DNA of 64,000 nt from Laccaria trichodermophora (GCA_018417955.1 JACTVC010000001.1:4712001-4776000), one strand, 5' to 3'; counted from the first letter of the stretch, positions 23,066-34,948 are shown. Numbers and translations: made by a program. Notes: a model not told the origin generated them from the sequence alone.

Positions 23066-24483
23066 AGGTGCACATATTTTCCGAGAAGCAAAACAATATT
23101 CCCGGATGTATTTTGGCATTGCCAGCCACCGAAACCTTCGGTTTTAACATGTAGGCAACACAATATTTCCAGAGATACTTCGGCACAACCAGCTGATGAA
23201 ATCTTTGGTATTAATATCTATGGAGTGCACATATTTTCTGGGAGGCAACACAATATTCCTGGAGGTACTTCGGCACTACAAGCCGACGAAATCTTCGGTT
23301 TTAACATTTGTTTAGTGCACATATTCTTTGAGAGGCAACACAATATTTCCAGAGGGATTTCGGCACTACGAGCCAACGAAATCTTCGGTTTTAACATGTG
23401 TTGAGTGCACATATTCTCCGACAGCCAACACAATATTTCCACACGTATTTCGGCACTACCAGCCGACGAAATCTTCGATTTTGATATCTATTGAGTGCAC
23501 ATATTTTCTGGGAGGCAACACAATATTCCTGGAGGTACTTCGGCATTACGAGCCAACAAAATCTTCGGCTTTAACATGTGTTGAGTGCACATATTCTTTG
23601 AGAGGCAACACAATATTTCTGGAGGTACTTCGGCACTACCCGCCGACAAAATCACAATATTTCCGGCAGTACTTCGGCACTACCAGCCGACAAAATCTTC
23701 GGTTTTAACATGCGTTGAGTGCACATATTCTCCGAGAGCCAACACAATATTTCCACAGGTATTTCGGCACTACCAGCCGACGAAATCTTCGATTTTGATA
23801 TCTATTGAGTGCACATATTTTCTGGGAGGCAACACAATATTCCTGGAGGTACTTCGGCACTACGAGCCGACGAAATCTTTGGTTATATGTATTGAGTGCA
23901 CATAGTCCTTGGGAGGCAACACAATATTTCCGGAGGTACTTCGGCACTACCAGCCGACGAAATCTTCGGTTTTAATATCTATTTGGTGCACATATTTTCT
24001 GGGAGGCAACACAATATTCCTGGAGGTACTTCGGCACTACGAGCCGACGAAATCTTTGGTGATATGTATTGAGTGCACATAGTCCTTGGGAGGCAACACA
24101 ATATTTCCAGAGATACTTTGGCACAACCAGCTGATGAAATCTTCGGTATTAATATCTATGGAGTGCACATATTTTCTGGGAGGCAACACAATATTCCCGG
24201 AGGTACTTCGGCACTACCAGCTGACGAAATCTTCGGTTTTAATATCTATTCGGTGCACATATTTTCTGGGAGGCAACACAGTATTCCCGGAGGTACTTCG
24301 GCATTACGAGCCAACAAAATCTTCGGCTTTAACATGTGTTGAGTGCACATATTCTTTGAGAGGCAACACAATATTTCTGGAGGTACTTCGGCACTACCTG
24401 CCAACAAAATCACAATGTTTCCGGCAGTACTTCGGCACTACCAGCTGACAAAGTCTTCGGTTTTAACATGTGTTGAGTGCACA
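23066..24483 (-). repeat. Right arm part 1: about 16 inverted copies of the 90-bp repeat
   Basis: Same unit as the left arm in reverse complement. At least two sites (about 23640-23665 and 24405-24425) carry short internal deletions with the wording ACAAAATCACAAT, themselves a duplicated variant. Confidence 0.93.
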
Positions 24484-24485
24484 TA

Positions 24486-25164
24486 CAGTGACTAGGCAAA
24501 AGTCTTGCACCACACAAATAATTCTATATCCTCTTCAAGTTCAAGGGAATAGTTACCATATATATATGGTAATATACAGATATCCTATATACATCTTTGA
24601 CATGAATATGAGATCTGGATCTCATGCCCTGCTCCATGTAGGAAAAAGTGAAAAAACTAGAGTTTTGAGAGTTTTACAGATACTTCATATGAGGGTCTGA
24701 AAAAATATGAAGAATTAAGTACTTGCTAACCCAAGTATACAGCACTTTGAATCATATCAATTGGATTAGCGGTTGTTGAGATATAGGTGTAAGAAAAGGG
24801 CTTGTTTTGGTCAAATAGTCCATATTTTACCACATTTGACCAAGATAAGCCCTTTTCTTACACTTATATCTCAACAACCGCTAATCCAATTGATATGATT
24901 CAAAGTGCTGTATACTTGGGTTAGCAAGTACTTAATTCTTCATATTTTCTCAGACCCTCATATGAAGTATCTGTAAAACTCTCAAAACTCTAGTTTTTTC
25001 ACTTTTTCCTACATGGAGCAGGGCATGAGATCCAGATCTCATATTCATGTCAAAGATGTATATAGGATATCTGTATATTACCATATATATATGGTAACAA
25101 TTCCCTTGAACTTGAAGAGGATATAGAATTATATGTGTGGTGCATGACTTTTGCCTAGTCACTG
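24486..25164. mobile_element. Palindromic Tc1/mariner-type MITE
   Basis: 679-bp nearly perfect palindrome starting CAGTGACTAGGCAAAAGTC and ending in its reverse complement, centred near 24,825. It is flanked by TA on both sides (24484-24485 and 25165-25166). Removing it and one TA restores the satellite sequence GCACATATTCTCCGAGAG exactly. CAGT ends and TA duplication are the marks of the Tc1/mariner superfamily. No transposase: the whole length is arm with a tiny loop. It inserted after the 90-bp array had formed. Confidence 0.93.
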
Positions 25165-25166
25165 TA

Positions 25167-26036
25167 TTCTCCGAGAGCCAACACAATATTTCCACAGGTA
25201 TTTCGGCACTACCAGCCAATGAAATCTTTGGTTTTAACATGTGTTGAGTGCACATATTCTCTGAGAGCCAACACAATATTTCTGGAGGTACTTCAGCACA
25301 ACCAGCGGACGAAATCTTCGGTTTTAACATGTGTTGAATGCACATATTTTCCAGGAGGCAACACAATATCCCTCAACCAGCTGCTGAAATCTTCGCTTTT
25401 AACATGTATTGAGTGCACATAGTCTTTGGGAGGCAACACAATATTTCCAGAGGTATTTTGGCACTACCAGCCAACAAAATCTTCGGTTTTAATATCTATT
25501 GAGTGCACATATTTTCTGGGAGGCAACACAATATTCCCATAGGTACTTCGGCACTACCAGCTGACAAAACCTTTGGTTTTAACATGTGTTGAGTGCACAT
25601 GTTCTTTGAGAGGCAACACAATATTTCCGGAGTTACTTCGGCACTACCACCCGACAAAATCTTCGGTTTTAACATGTGTTGAGTGCACATATTCTCTGAG
25701 AGCCAACACAATATTTCTGGAGGTATTTCGGCACTACCAGCCGATGAAATCTTTGGTTTTTACATCCATTGAGTGCACATAGTCCTTGGGAGGCAACACA
25801 ATATTTCTGCAGGTATTTCGGCACTACCAGCCGATGAAATCTTCGGTTTTAACATGTGTTGAGTGCACATATTCTCTGAGAGCCAACACAATATCCCTGC
25901 AGGTACTTCGGCACTACAAGCTGACAAAATCTTCGGTTTTAACATGTGTTGAGTGCACATATTCTTTGGCAGGCAACACAATATTTCTGGAGGGATTTCA
26001 GCACTACCAGCTGACAAAATCTTCGGTTTTGACATG
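25167..26036 (-). repeat. Right arm part 2: about 10 inverted copies of the 90-bp repeat
   Basis: Continuation of the right arm beyond the MITE. The array ends near 26,036 with a partial unit running into unrelated sequence. Confidence 0.93.
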
Positions 26037-26556
26037 TCGGATTTCAATTTGAGCCGAAGATCGCCTCATTTTTTGATGTTGTGTTGCCTGATGTGAGAAG
26101 ACTTACCAATCCACTGGAATACGCCTGAATAGCCCACAGGGTATTGCATCGGGAATACGAGGAGGGTTTGAGAGCTTGAGATGCTCTTTTGGAGGCAATG
26201 GCACACATAGAGGATCAGTTGAGGCAGTTGGATACTATGGTCATGCTGAAGGAAGAGGAGCTTCGGATCAAAGCAAGGATTGAGAAGGCAGAGAAATCAG
26301 TGTCATAGTAGTGACCTCCCCCTGTCTTCGGATGTATCTTTCGGCCTACTTTTTCGTCGGTCCAGCATATGATCACATGTTAAATAGCAATTGGGCCCAA
26401 TGTTGCAGGATATTTCACAATTGGGCCACACTATCTCACCTTAAGGTAAAAGCATGCATTGGGCCCAACTTTATTCAATAGTGTCTAGATAGCATTGGCC
26501 CCATTGGGGTAGCTCTATGGTACATAGGTACAATTGACCATGTGGAGTACCATTGA

Positions 26557-28242
26557 ACTATAATGTAACATATGAGTACTTGTGGGTCTGCAATGCTTGG
26601 TTGCATTGAAGATGGGCTTGTTGGTGCTGGTTTTGCAGAGTGATGGATCTCTTTGAGTTGGTTGCACCTGCTGCTGCTGGGGTGAGATAATTTGATGATT
26701 AGCACCGATGGCCATTTGTGTAGAAGGAGCACAGGGTAATAGTATGTGATTTGGAAGAGGAGTGAGAGGGATCTAAAAAAAAGGGGGAAGGTGATGCTTA
26801 TTTTCATGAAATGAGTTGATATTACACACCCTATGCCCCAGAGCAACCCTTCTTGCTGACCCTTCAGCATCAGGTGGATCCAGCACAAGGTTTTCATCTT
26901 GCATATTGCAGGGATGTCCTTCTGGGACTGTCTTGCAGGTCATTATTCCAAGTTTCACCATGTATTCATCCTTGCTCGCTCAGCAGCTCCAAGTTGGGGT
27001 GTTGGTGTTTCAGGTCTTGGTGTCAGAGTTCAACAATGGTGAGGGCTTGCATCCACATTTGCATTTTGTTGACGAAGAGCTTGGTGGTTCCAAGTTTGAT
27101 ATTGTTGTGGTGTATTGAGGTTTTCATCAGTCCTATTGAGTGGCATATGACTTCCTGGGGGTCAATGGATACCTTCCCATAAGGATCTGAAGACATTTGA
27201 AAACTTCAAACGTCTTCAGATCATGCCAAGTCATCATCAGCCAAGATGCCAAGCCTCCATCAACATCAATTTCAAATAGTTTCATGTCTTCAGATTTCTT
27301 CAGACTGTAAAATCTACAGAGGCCTCCCAACCCCTCTGCAGACTGAAATTTTGTCTTCAGATGGTCTGATCTGAGATGCCATCATCCTGAGTTACCTTAT
27401 CCTGTCCCGCCCCTGCTTATGTCATCTATCCCCCTCCCCTCCCGCCTCGCTTCCACCTATCTACATCCCACTATACCAACCTGAAGCTTCATAATTGCTA
27501 TAATGCTTCATGCAATCCTTAAAATGATGCTGACAGGCCTGCATGTGCTAATAAATCCTAGGAATAGCCCTATTTTTTATTCCAAGCTTTGTTGTAAAAT
27601 ACTCCACTGTTGTAACTTGGCCAATGGATTACACAGGTGCAAGGGCTACTCTAATGACATAGTTTTGTGGACAGAGGAGGTAAATAAACTATGAAATGGG
27701 TGAAGGAATGGCAGGGACTCTAAATACCAGTTGTTGAAATCTGAAGTTTCTAGATTTTGAAGTTAGGCTTATGGGCTGAAGATTTGATGGTGGCGTTGTC
27801 TTCAGATTCTTACAGGAAGGTATCCAATGAAAGGGAAAAATACTTACATATTGTTTGTGGGCACTGGTGATCACTGTACATGTTGGAAGTTCACAACTGG
27901 AGCACCTCCCTTGTGATCTTGAAGTGCACTGCAAGGGTCCTAGCAGTCTGAACATTCCAGAAAGATATGGTATGGCAACAGAACGGGAAGCAAGGGCCAA
28001 GGGACAGCAGTTTCGTCTAAGGTTGCAGGCTTGAGGACATTTAACACATGTTTGGAAGAGTACTTTTTTTCTTATTACATCATCCATGTCAACGTGGGTG
28101 GTGGGAAAAAATGCCCAAATTGGCTCAGCCAATCAGAAGCCAGATTGTCTTGTCTCCTGTGGGAAACACCGTTGTCGTATTATAATATGATATGCCCAAT
28201 TACTAATTATGGGTCACATGACGGACAGTGGAAGTGTACCAC
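26557..28242. other. Degenerate, gene-poor flank of the palindrome
   Basis: No intact gene. Several CTTCAGA-rich short inverted repeats (for example TCTGAAGACATTTG against CAAACGTCTTCAGA at 27,187-27,222, again near 27,290 and 27,800) suggest small mobile-element debris. Just inside the palindrome edge, 26,130-26,310 has a broken plus-strand frame with a charged helical stretch (LEAMAHIEDQLRQLD) ending in two stops; origin unknown. Confidence 0.45.
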
Positions 28243-29807
28243 AATGGCAATGAAGAGACGGCTGCGGCGCAAGGTGGAAATCGATGGGCCTTTGTCGGCT
28301 GAGCCTTACATGCAAGAGGCTTCACTTCCTGGTCCTTCCTATGTTTTTCTCTCGCAACAAGTTGGCAAATCCGCAAAACGGAGTCTTTCATTGTCATCAT
28401 CCTGCCATACTAGAGCTGCTAGAGGCCATTAGGATGGCACTTTTCATTCGCGATATCTCAACATTTACATTTTACTTGACTTCGGGGATTGGGCAAATGA
28501 TCTCAGACATTTCCAGTCTACGTGGTTTACTGGCGCGCGTTCCACCAGTTGGTCAAATCATGCTAGGCCTTCCGGTATACATCCGGAGCATGGGCGGGTC
28601 ACAGGGAGTCCGAACCATGGCGAAGTGGGGAAGGGAGTTTTTGAAGCTTTTAGAAACAATCGCGAAGAGTGGGTGCAGAGATTTGAGGTTGCTTGACCCA
28701 ATAGGTTATTTGTCTGACAGATTTACGCCTAATAATCTGAATGTCGCGATACCTCCCCCTGCGAAACCCACAAGCACCACGTCTAGGAGGTCGAGAAATT
28801 CGGGAGGGTTCCGTGCACGCCCCCATCTAGCTGGGATGTCGACAATACACATTCTTTCTTCGAGGCTCTTCCAACCGTTTTTTATTGGATGGATCATTGA
28901 TATGCTGGAGGTGAACCGAGCGTCCCTTGTCTGCATTCACCTCAATGTCACTTCCATAGACCCGGTCCTCCTATCACGCATCTCTGAATCAATAAATTTA
29001 CCGGCAATAAAAGAGGTCAAGATCTCTTCTCGCTTCAACATCGCATGGGTGGGGCTGTGCAGCTTCCTCAATCGCCATCCGTCAATCACCATTCTACACC
29101 TCGACAGAATCCTCCCAGTCAAGGATCCTGAAATCCCTGATCCCCCAATTGTATTCCCATACTTGGCACAGTTAACTGCAATGTCACGGATCGTGACCTT
29201 GATGCTCCAACATCGAAACAGGGTCTTCTTTCCGCCGTCCATGTCTTACTCAGTCGGAATAAGTTGGACCCCCTAGCACCCATTGCCACCCACCCCCATA
29301 TCTCATCTCTGCGGTTATCAAATGGTCTACAGGGTATCTGCGCGATCTTAAATAGGTATACCCATGAAGACAAACATACTCGAGTCATGACCTCCCTCGC
29401 TCATATCAGGAGTGTCACTTTGGACCAACGTATCTATCCTGGCAATTCCTCGCTCACAATAAAGAGGTGGCTTTACCTCTTTCCCCATCTTGAGCATGTC
29501 TCTTTGAACTTCCGTCTACCAGATGCCAGGTTAGGATTGTCAGCTGAGGAGCTTGATGTAGTCAATGATTTTGTTGCTCAATTTGCTGCTGACCGCCCGA
29601 CGATGAAAACAATATCAGTTGGATCTATATCTGCAATCAACTTGGACGACTTGCGGAGGATGCCTGGTTTTAAGGCATGTTCAGAGTTTTGTATTGCATC
29701 TACGTGATATTTGACCTTCCATTCTTTTTACTTTGCAGAACACCCCGTCGGCCGGGTCCAGAAAATCAAATAGAGTGTTAGGTGCGAAGAAATGTAGTTG
29801 CAGATAA
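28243..29807 (+). pseudogene. Broken copy of the 15.7-kb F-box gene
   Basis: The sequence starts with the same MKRRLRRKV leader (ATG 28243 or 28249), but the stretch encoding the F-box (15724-15818 in the intact copy) is deleted, so the frame shifts at about 28290. The body then reads from SLTCKRLHFLV to about 29255, where a 7-bp loss relative to the intact copy shifts the frame again; the last part (LAPIATHPHISSL to MPGFK) is in a third frame. The terminal intron still has a GC donor (GCATGT) and the last exon still encodes a tail ending CSCR, stop at 29805-29807. Without the F-box it could not act as an SCF adaptor. Confidence 0.88.
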
Positions 29808-30240
29808 TTGGAGCCGCATTACTCTGGTGCATATTCAACAGTTGAAGGACTCAGATTAAAGGTCATGCCAATGGGACGTGGGATGGCCCGGTCTAGAAAA
29901 CGAAATAGCTTACTTTTGGCATGCGATTGACCTTCTGTAATCTAGCTTCTTCGATGTAGCCTCATCACCTTTTTCCGGTATAGAATGAGAAAAAAAAGGG
30001 GGCTACTGCTCTCACAACTTGGATTGCGGTAGCGTCGAGCATTAGGACAGTGTATTCATCTAGGTTTGTCCGCCGTCGCGGACCGTCGTTTTCGAGTACA
30101 ATAAAAGTGCAAAAAGTATACCAATGGAACAACACAAATAGATCCCCAACTTCCTCGTCAATTTCCCTCAAGAAATTCCCAAAGCTCTGGTAAGAAGCCG
30201 CCGACGCCTGAGCATTCGCGACTGATACCATGTTAGTCAC
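29808..30240. other. Intergenic, duplicated flank
   Basis: The first about 240 bp align with 17347-17640. No gene is seen. Confidence 0.55.
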
Positions 30241-31432
30241 CTACAACCTCATCATAGCTTTATTCGCAACGTTTATTCGTCGGATCTGTTGACGTTGGAG
30301 GGCCTCCTCGTCCTTGAGTTGTCGGAGTTCAAGAGTGTAGTTTTGTTGGCATAATGAGATCTGGTTATCGATCGCCGACTTCCACTGTGCGTACGGAACG
30401 TCATAGTCGGATGCCCCATTCTCGTAGGTGACCATGAAATTGGATATCGTGGATGGTGATAGTATAATGGACTGTGGGGAGGTTGTAAACTCGAAATGGC
30501 ATTATGCAAGGGAAGGACGAACCTCGACACCAACAGAACGAACATTCTTCAATTTGTCTATGAGAGACGTGGATACTGCCTTGACGTTCCAACCCCCATC
30601 CTCATACACGATAGACCAGCTATTTTCGTGGCCAATAGAGACCATCTTCACTTGTGACTCCTTATGGGTTTTAAGGTGGTCGTCGAGCGTTTCTGGTAAT
30701 TTTTCGAATACACAGTGCGCGACGCCGTCGTGACGTACCACTCCAATGAATCCTTGGCCGTCGGGAGTAAATGTGATCCATGCAATGTCTCCAAGATCCG
30801 TTTCGCGCCCGGTCTTCATGGTGGCGACGTGGCAAAATCGAAGGACGCGACTTGTCATGGGATCATTCCCGGGTTTCATCCCTAACAGGTGTAGTCTCCG
30901 TAAGCATCGCAGACGAGGTGTTGTGGAAAGGTGCTCACTGTTCACTGAATCAGTGCTTAGGAACCAATCGCCATCGTTTGCGACGGAGACGCTCAGTATG
31001 TTTTCATTCTTGGAATGCGCTTTCTTGATTGCGGTGATGAGATCTGGTGGAGATGTGAGGGTCCTATTATTGAATGAGTCACCGACAAGTAATATGCAGA
31101 CCACTTGAACGAACCACCACGATGATGAGCCGGACGAAGCAACGCATCCCGGAGAAGACTCTGACAAGAAGGAGAAGTATACCATGATGGTCAAGAGAGT
31201 CCAATGAGAGTAAGAATTCCTTCGCCGCAACACTGCCAATGGGGTTGTTTTCCTGAGCGTAAAGATAGATTCCCACCATCTCTTCTGGAAGGGCCAAGAA
31301 AGGCACCCCACAGTGTTTGCTGCTTGGCGTTGGCTTGAAGCGCAAACGGAAACGGAAACGTTGTAGCAGAGAATCAGATTCGGACAAATAACAATCCACG
31401 TATTTTGAACGCTTGAGGCGGCCATCGTTCAA
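30241..31432 (-). CDS. Uncharacterised protein, multi-exon, 5' model uncertain
   Basis: The last two coding segments are clear. One contains SPPDLITAIKKAHSKNENILSV, DGDWFLSTDSV, DIAWITFTPDGQGFIGVV and HENSWSIVYEDGGWNVKAV and ends at 30523. After a 51-nt intron, 30471-30241 encodes NFMVTYENGASDYDVPYAQW and a charged helical tail. Repeated pairs of strand-like segments with Asp-Gly turns suggest a beta-propeller-like fold; I do not recognise a named family. Further upstream, another frame (FLALPEEMVGIYLYAQEN, SVAAKEFLLSLDSLD) looks coding and must be joined by an intron near 31050-31180. No ATG fits that frame cleanly, since the ATG at 31425 is in a different frame, so the 5' end may be mis-modelled or damaged. 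The gene lies between the two members of the duplicated F-box/CFEM block and is missing from the other block. Confidence 0.55.
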
Positions 31433-31721
31433 AACTTCACGTCAAGTCCTCTTCTCAAGCCACTGGGCACTGCATTGCATTAAATTTATGATTCGTATTT
31501 GAAACTAAAGAAAAACGTTACGGCAAAACATCAGTAATCGAAGGTGATGGTCTGGCTGGATGGGAAGCAGCGACAAAGCCCTCAATGCGAAGGAAGGAGG
31601 CCAACAAGAAAAACGGAAGATCGTCTGGTCGTTGTTTTTTCCTCTTCTGAACTGTCCTGAGTTCATGAGTCCTGAATCAAGATATGTCATAGTACTCTTC
31701 CTGTTTCAAATTCTGCATACC

Positions 31722-32382
31722 TCATAGCAAAAGGGCAACAAGCCCGGCGAAAGCAGCCAACCCAACAAAGGAATCAAATTTAACAGTAGAACCGGCGGAC
31801 TTGGAGGTGGCCGCTGGGGCACCAGAGGTGTCGGAGGATACCGTTGTGGTGTTGGTGCTGGACAGCGGAGCAGTGGTTCTTGTTGCGCTCGCAGAGCCGT
31901 ACACCGCTGCTGCTGGGGTGGTAGCGGATTCAATAAAAACCGCGTCGGGTGGCAATGTTACGCCCTGGAAAGCGGAACATGCAAAACGATAATGAAAAAA
32001 AAGGGATAGAGCTAAAAGACTTGGAGCGACGCACAAAAGGGAGACAGAGCTCTCGGCCAGCTTGCTGAGCCGCAGCAAGGTCGTTCGGGCAGGTCTCCTT
32101 GACGCACCCCATAACGCTATCAATGTATGCCTTGTTCTTACAGAGACAGTCGTAGTCTGCTTCTGAGCAGTTGCCTCGGTCACCGTTTTTGACACATTTG
32201 TCGACACAAGCTAATTCACAGAAAAATGCATAGAGTATTGTTATTTTAAGCATAAGGGGGGAAAGTGTGTGAGTTTAGAGGAACAACGTACGGGAAACAA
32301 CGACGTCTGACTGACGAGTGAAGAGGGTGGAGGCCGAGGCTGAGGCAGCAAAGAGTGCAACAGAGACAAGCGCGAAATGCAT
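31722..32382 (-). CDS. CFEM-domain GPI-anchored protein, second copy
   Basis: 169 residues from exons 32382-32292, 32210-32035 and 31964-31722, with introns at the same places and phases as the first CFEM gene. Signal peptide MHFALVSVALFAASASAS. The CFEM cysteines appear in PCVDKCVKNGD, GNCSEADYDCLC, GCVKETC and ELC, the Asp of the domain within EADYDC. A Thr/Ser-rich stalk with NTTT sequon precedes a GPI-type tail (FVGLAAFAGLVALLL). TATAAAG on the minus strand lies about 100 bp upstream. Surface function inferred from family; no ligand can be assigned. Confidence 0.9.
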
Positions 32383-32482
32383 TACGCTTCAAGAGTTTGT
32401 TGACAAAAGGGTGCGTTGGGTAGAACAGTTAACTAGTTAACTCTCCCAAGGGGATTTAGAGTTGGGAAGCGAGAGACAGCAG

Positions 32483-32489
32483 CTTTATA
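32483..32489 (-). promoter_or_regulatory. TATA box of the second CFEM gene
   Basis: TATAAAG at a position equivalent to TATAAAA of the first CFEM gene (about 100 bp upstream of the ATG). The upstream block GAGCCAATCCAG at 32523 is shared with the decayed copy at 18.26 kb. Confidence 0.6.
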
Positions 32490-32639
32490 GATTTCCGAGG
32501 GGAAACTTTCCCGGCTGTAGAAGAGCCAATCCAGTCGGAAGGAGGTGCACCGTGCATGTGGGAGGCCGATCTTGAGTCAAGGAAGGCGGGAAGTTGGCGG
32601 AAAGGAAGGAAGTTACTAATGGTTATATGCTTTATGGAA

Positions 32640-33960
32640 TTTTTTTTACATAACCTACCAGGTCTGGGCCTTCAATTGAAAACACACCAATGTTTCTGGG
32701 TTCTGAGGATTCAATTAAAAAGAAAAGAAGCAAAAAAGCAGTCACATTTCGATGACACAAGAGAGTCCAGGAAAAGGACAGACGTGGCAAGCGGTGAGGA
32801 AAGTGAGGCATGACAAGAAAGATATGGTCGCGATAAACAAGAGAAACGAAAACGAAAGATGCTCCTTCGGGAGCTTTCAGACAAAAGTTAGAAAGAAGGA
32901 AAGAAATATGCACAGGCTGCCTGCCAAACACTGGTAGGTGGGCTAGGGGATACCCAGAGGTTAACAAGAGGATGATCAAACCGAAGAAAGCTGCATGGAA
33001 ACGCGACCAAGAAGAGAGGAACAAGGGAGGGATCCACGTCTGCGCCATGCCTTCCAAAAACGAGCATAAGAAGGCCCGGGTAGGTCACAACAGCTCGTCG
33101 TGCTAAAAGAAGGACAGGATCCACAAACAGAAGCGCCACCAACATGACGTGAAAGACCAGAAGAACCAAAAGACTCGAAGTTGAGACTGTTCCCCATAAG
33201 ATGCGGCGGGGCATCATAAGACGGAATCCAATGGAAAAGAAGCAAAAAAAGCAGTCACATTTGGATGATAGAAGGAAGACCCTGAATTGCAGGGACAGGG
33301 AAGTAAGACCTGACAAGAGTCCTTGGTCGCGATAAACAAGAGAAGAGAAACACAAAGGATGGACACTCCTTCCCAAGCTTTTCAACCACAACTTAGAAAG
33401 AAAAGAAACATGCACAGGCTGCCTGCCAAACGCCGCTGGGTAGGTGGGCGTGGGTAGACCCTGGGGTTATCAAGAAAATGACCAAACTGAGGGAGAATCC
33501 GCATGGAAACGCGACAAGGAGAGAAAAAGAAGGGGGCCAACGTCTTCCAAAAACGAGCAGAAGTATGAGAAATAAGACTGTAGGTCACAAGGGAAACGCA
33601 AAGGAAGGATGCTCCCTTCGGGGCTTTCAACCATAACTTGGAAAGAAAGAAAACAACATGCACAGGCTGCATGCCAAACGCGGCTGGGTGGGCAAGGTAA
33701 CACCTGGAGGTTATCAAGAGGATGACCAAACCGAAGGAGAAGCTGCATGGAAACGCGACCAGAAGAGAAGGAAGAATTCCACGCTTCCAGAAACGAGCAG
33801 AAGTATGAGAAATAAGAAGGTAGGTAGGCCACCAGCTCGTAGCGTTTGAAGAAAAAGAGGACAGGATACACAAAAAACTCCCCCGACCCACAAGGAAGCG
33901 GCAGCAGGGGTACAAACACGCCGATTGTCAAGCTCAACCTCGACCTATAAGACGTGGGAT
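32640..33960 (-). repeat. Intron-derived repeat of the SGNH-like gene family, about three units
   Basis: Roughly 430-470-bp units recur with shared words such as GAAAAGAAGCAAAAAA, CGCGATAAACAAGAGAA, ATGCACAGGCTGCCTGCCAA, GAAACGCGACCA and CAAAAACGAGCA. The same material forms intron 2 of the intact gene at 49.8-51.1 kb and follows the other copies at 41 and 63 kb. On the minus strand it gives long hydrophobic open frames, which I regard as non-coding. Confidence 0.8.
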
Positions 33961-34948
33961 GTTTCGGGGGAAATGGGAAAAAGGAGAAGGATTGGATGGA
34001 TAGGAAATCGGAGGTGAAACTATCCCGGGGAGAAATGATGGAAGATGTGAAAAGTAGGATAAAACCATGTCAGAGGAATGAGCAAGGTAGGATGGCCTCG
34101 TGGGCGGCTACCGTTGCTCGGTATGGGAAAGTCCGTCTTTTTTGGGGTGTGTGTGAGTGACGATAAGGCGGGATGAGAGGTGTGATAAGGTGGGCGGGAG
34201 CAACGAACAGAAGCAAAAAGAAGAGAAAGAAAAAACGGGTGGTATGAAAGAAGCGAAAGAAACGCACGGTTCATCCTCCGTATCCAGCTCAATAATAACC
34301 AAATCTATCTGATCTGGTAGATTGTGCAAATTGCAGTACCCAAAGTATCCCAAATTCGTGCGTCGCAGGGCACCATTTGTTAGTTCCGTAGTTGGGTGTG
34401 GATTCTGATTCGTGTGGAAAGACGGTGTTTCGCCACTGGAAGAAGCGGGATAGCCTGTGGGGGATATAGGGTCGTCCCCTGCACCGTGGCATGCTGACAC
34501 TGCGTGGTCGTTCGTACGTGAGCTTGCGGGTAAGGAAAGAGGAAGAAAAAGGGATACCTGAACCACCAAGAACAGAGATGATAACAGTCTGACCCGTCAG
34601 CGCGCTGCGCCTAATTCAACACCCTCTGAATCCCCGCGCCGCTCCTCGCATCTTGCTCTTCGAAAGCGTAACAGCGCCATACTTTGCGCCGATCTTATCC
34701 CACAGTCACTGGGACAAAATTCGAATGCGTCGGGAATGAATCGATGACGGGTTCAGTCGAGTTGAGGTAATTCTTGGCTTTTAGATCTGCCTGCAAATAG
34801 TTTGGTATGGATGAGAAGGAGTGAGAGGAGGAAGTGAATGAGTGTTAGGAGGAGAAGGATAAAGAAAACTGGGAGCCAGATGCGTGTTGCTCTCGAGAGG
34901 AGGAGGAGGAGGAAGGGGAAAGTTGGTCCAACGAAAAAAGGAGTGTGA
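33961..34948 (-). pseudogene. SGNH-like hydrolase fragment, copy B
   Basis: Aligned with exons 1-2 of the intact gene. It retains the membrane-anchor segment, the KYGAVTLSKS-like block, exon 2 (motifs for FFQW and GYFGYCN remain, then ELDTEDEP) and the start of intron 2. Breaks: the segment with the start codon is missing (34,905-34,930 joins sequences about 130 bp apart in the intact copy), the middle of exon 1 is out of frame, and a TAG replaces the Lys of the RVLNKALAG motif near 34,610. Exons 3-4 are absent. Confidence 0.82.

Larger units (their letters stand above)
19528..26556. mobile_element. Giant foldback-like palindrome with tandem-repeat arms
   Basis: Order: outer inverted repeat about 55 bp (19528-19582 against 26498-26556, sharing ACATGGTCAATTGT and GGGCTACCCCAATGGG or close variants); a GGGCCCAA-rich zone; left arm of 90-bp repeats (20113-22035); unique inverted sequence to a centre near 22,570; then the mirror image (22,600-23,060), right arm (23,066-26,036) in reverse orientation, and outer repeat. 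No transposase frame is seen. Long inverted arms made of tandem subrepeats are the hallmark of Foldback/Galileo-type elements in insects; similarity here is architectural only. Alternatives: a satellite array inverted by rearrangement, or a locally amplified hairpin. I could not define outer ends or target duplications. Confidence 0.7.

Noticed and set aside
20113..26036. Possible CRISPR array
   Set aside because: Units are adjacent 90-bp tandem repeats with no unique spacers, and the context is eukaryotic.
20559..26052. Many open frames of 60-180 codons with a 30-residue repeat in the satellite region
   Set aside because: The 90-bp period is divisible by three, so any frame without a stop in one unit stays open in the next. 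Frames are open on both strands and in more than one phase, start at non-ATG codons, and simply mirror the DNA repeat.
32632..33937. Hydrophobic minus-strand frames resembling membrane proteins
   Set aside because: The same sequence is intron 2 of the intact SGNH-like gene and recurs beside each broken copy. Frames differ from copy to copy and contain no conserved protein.
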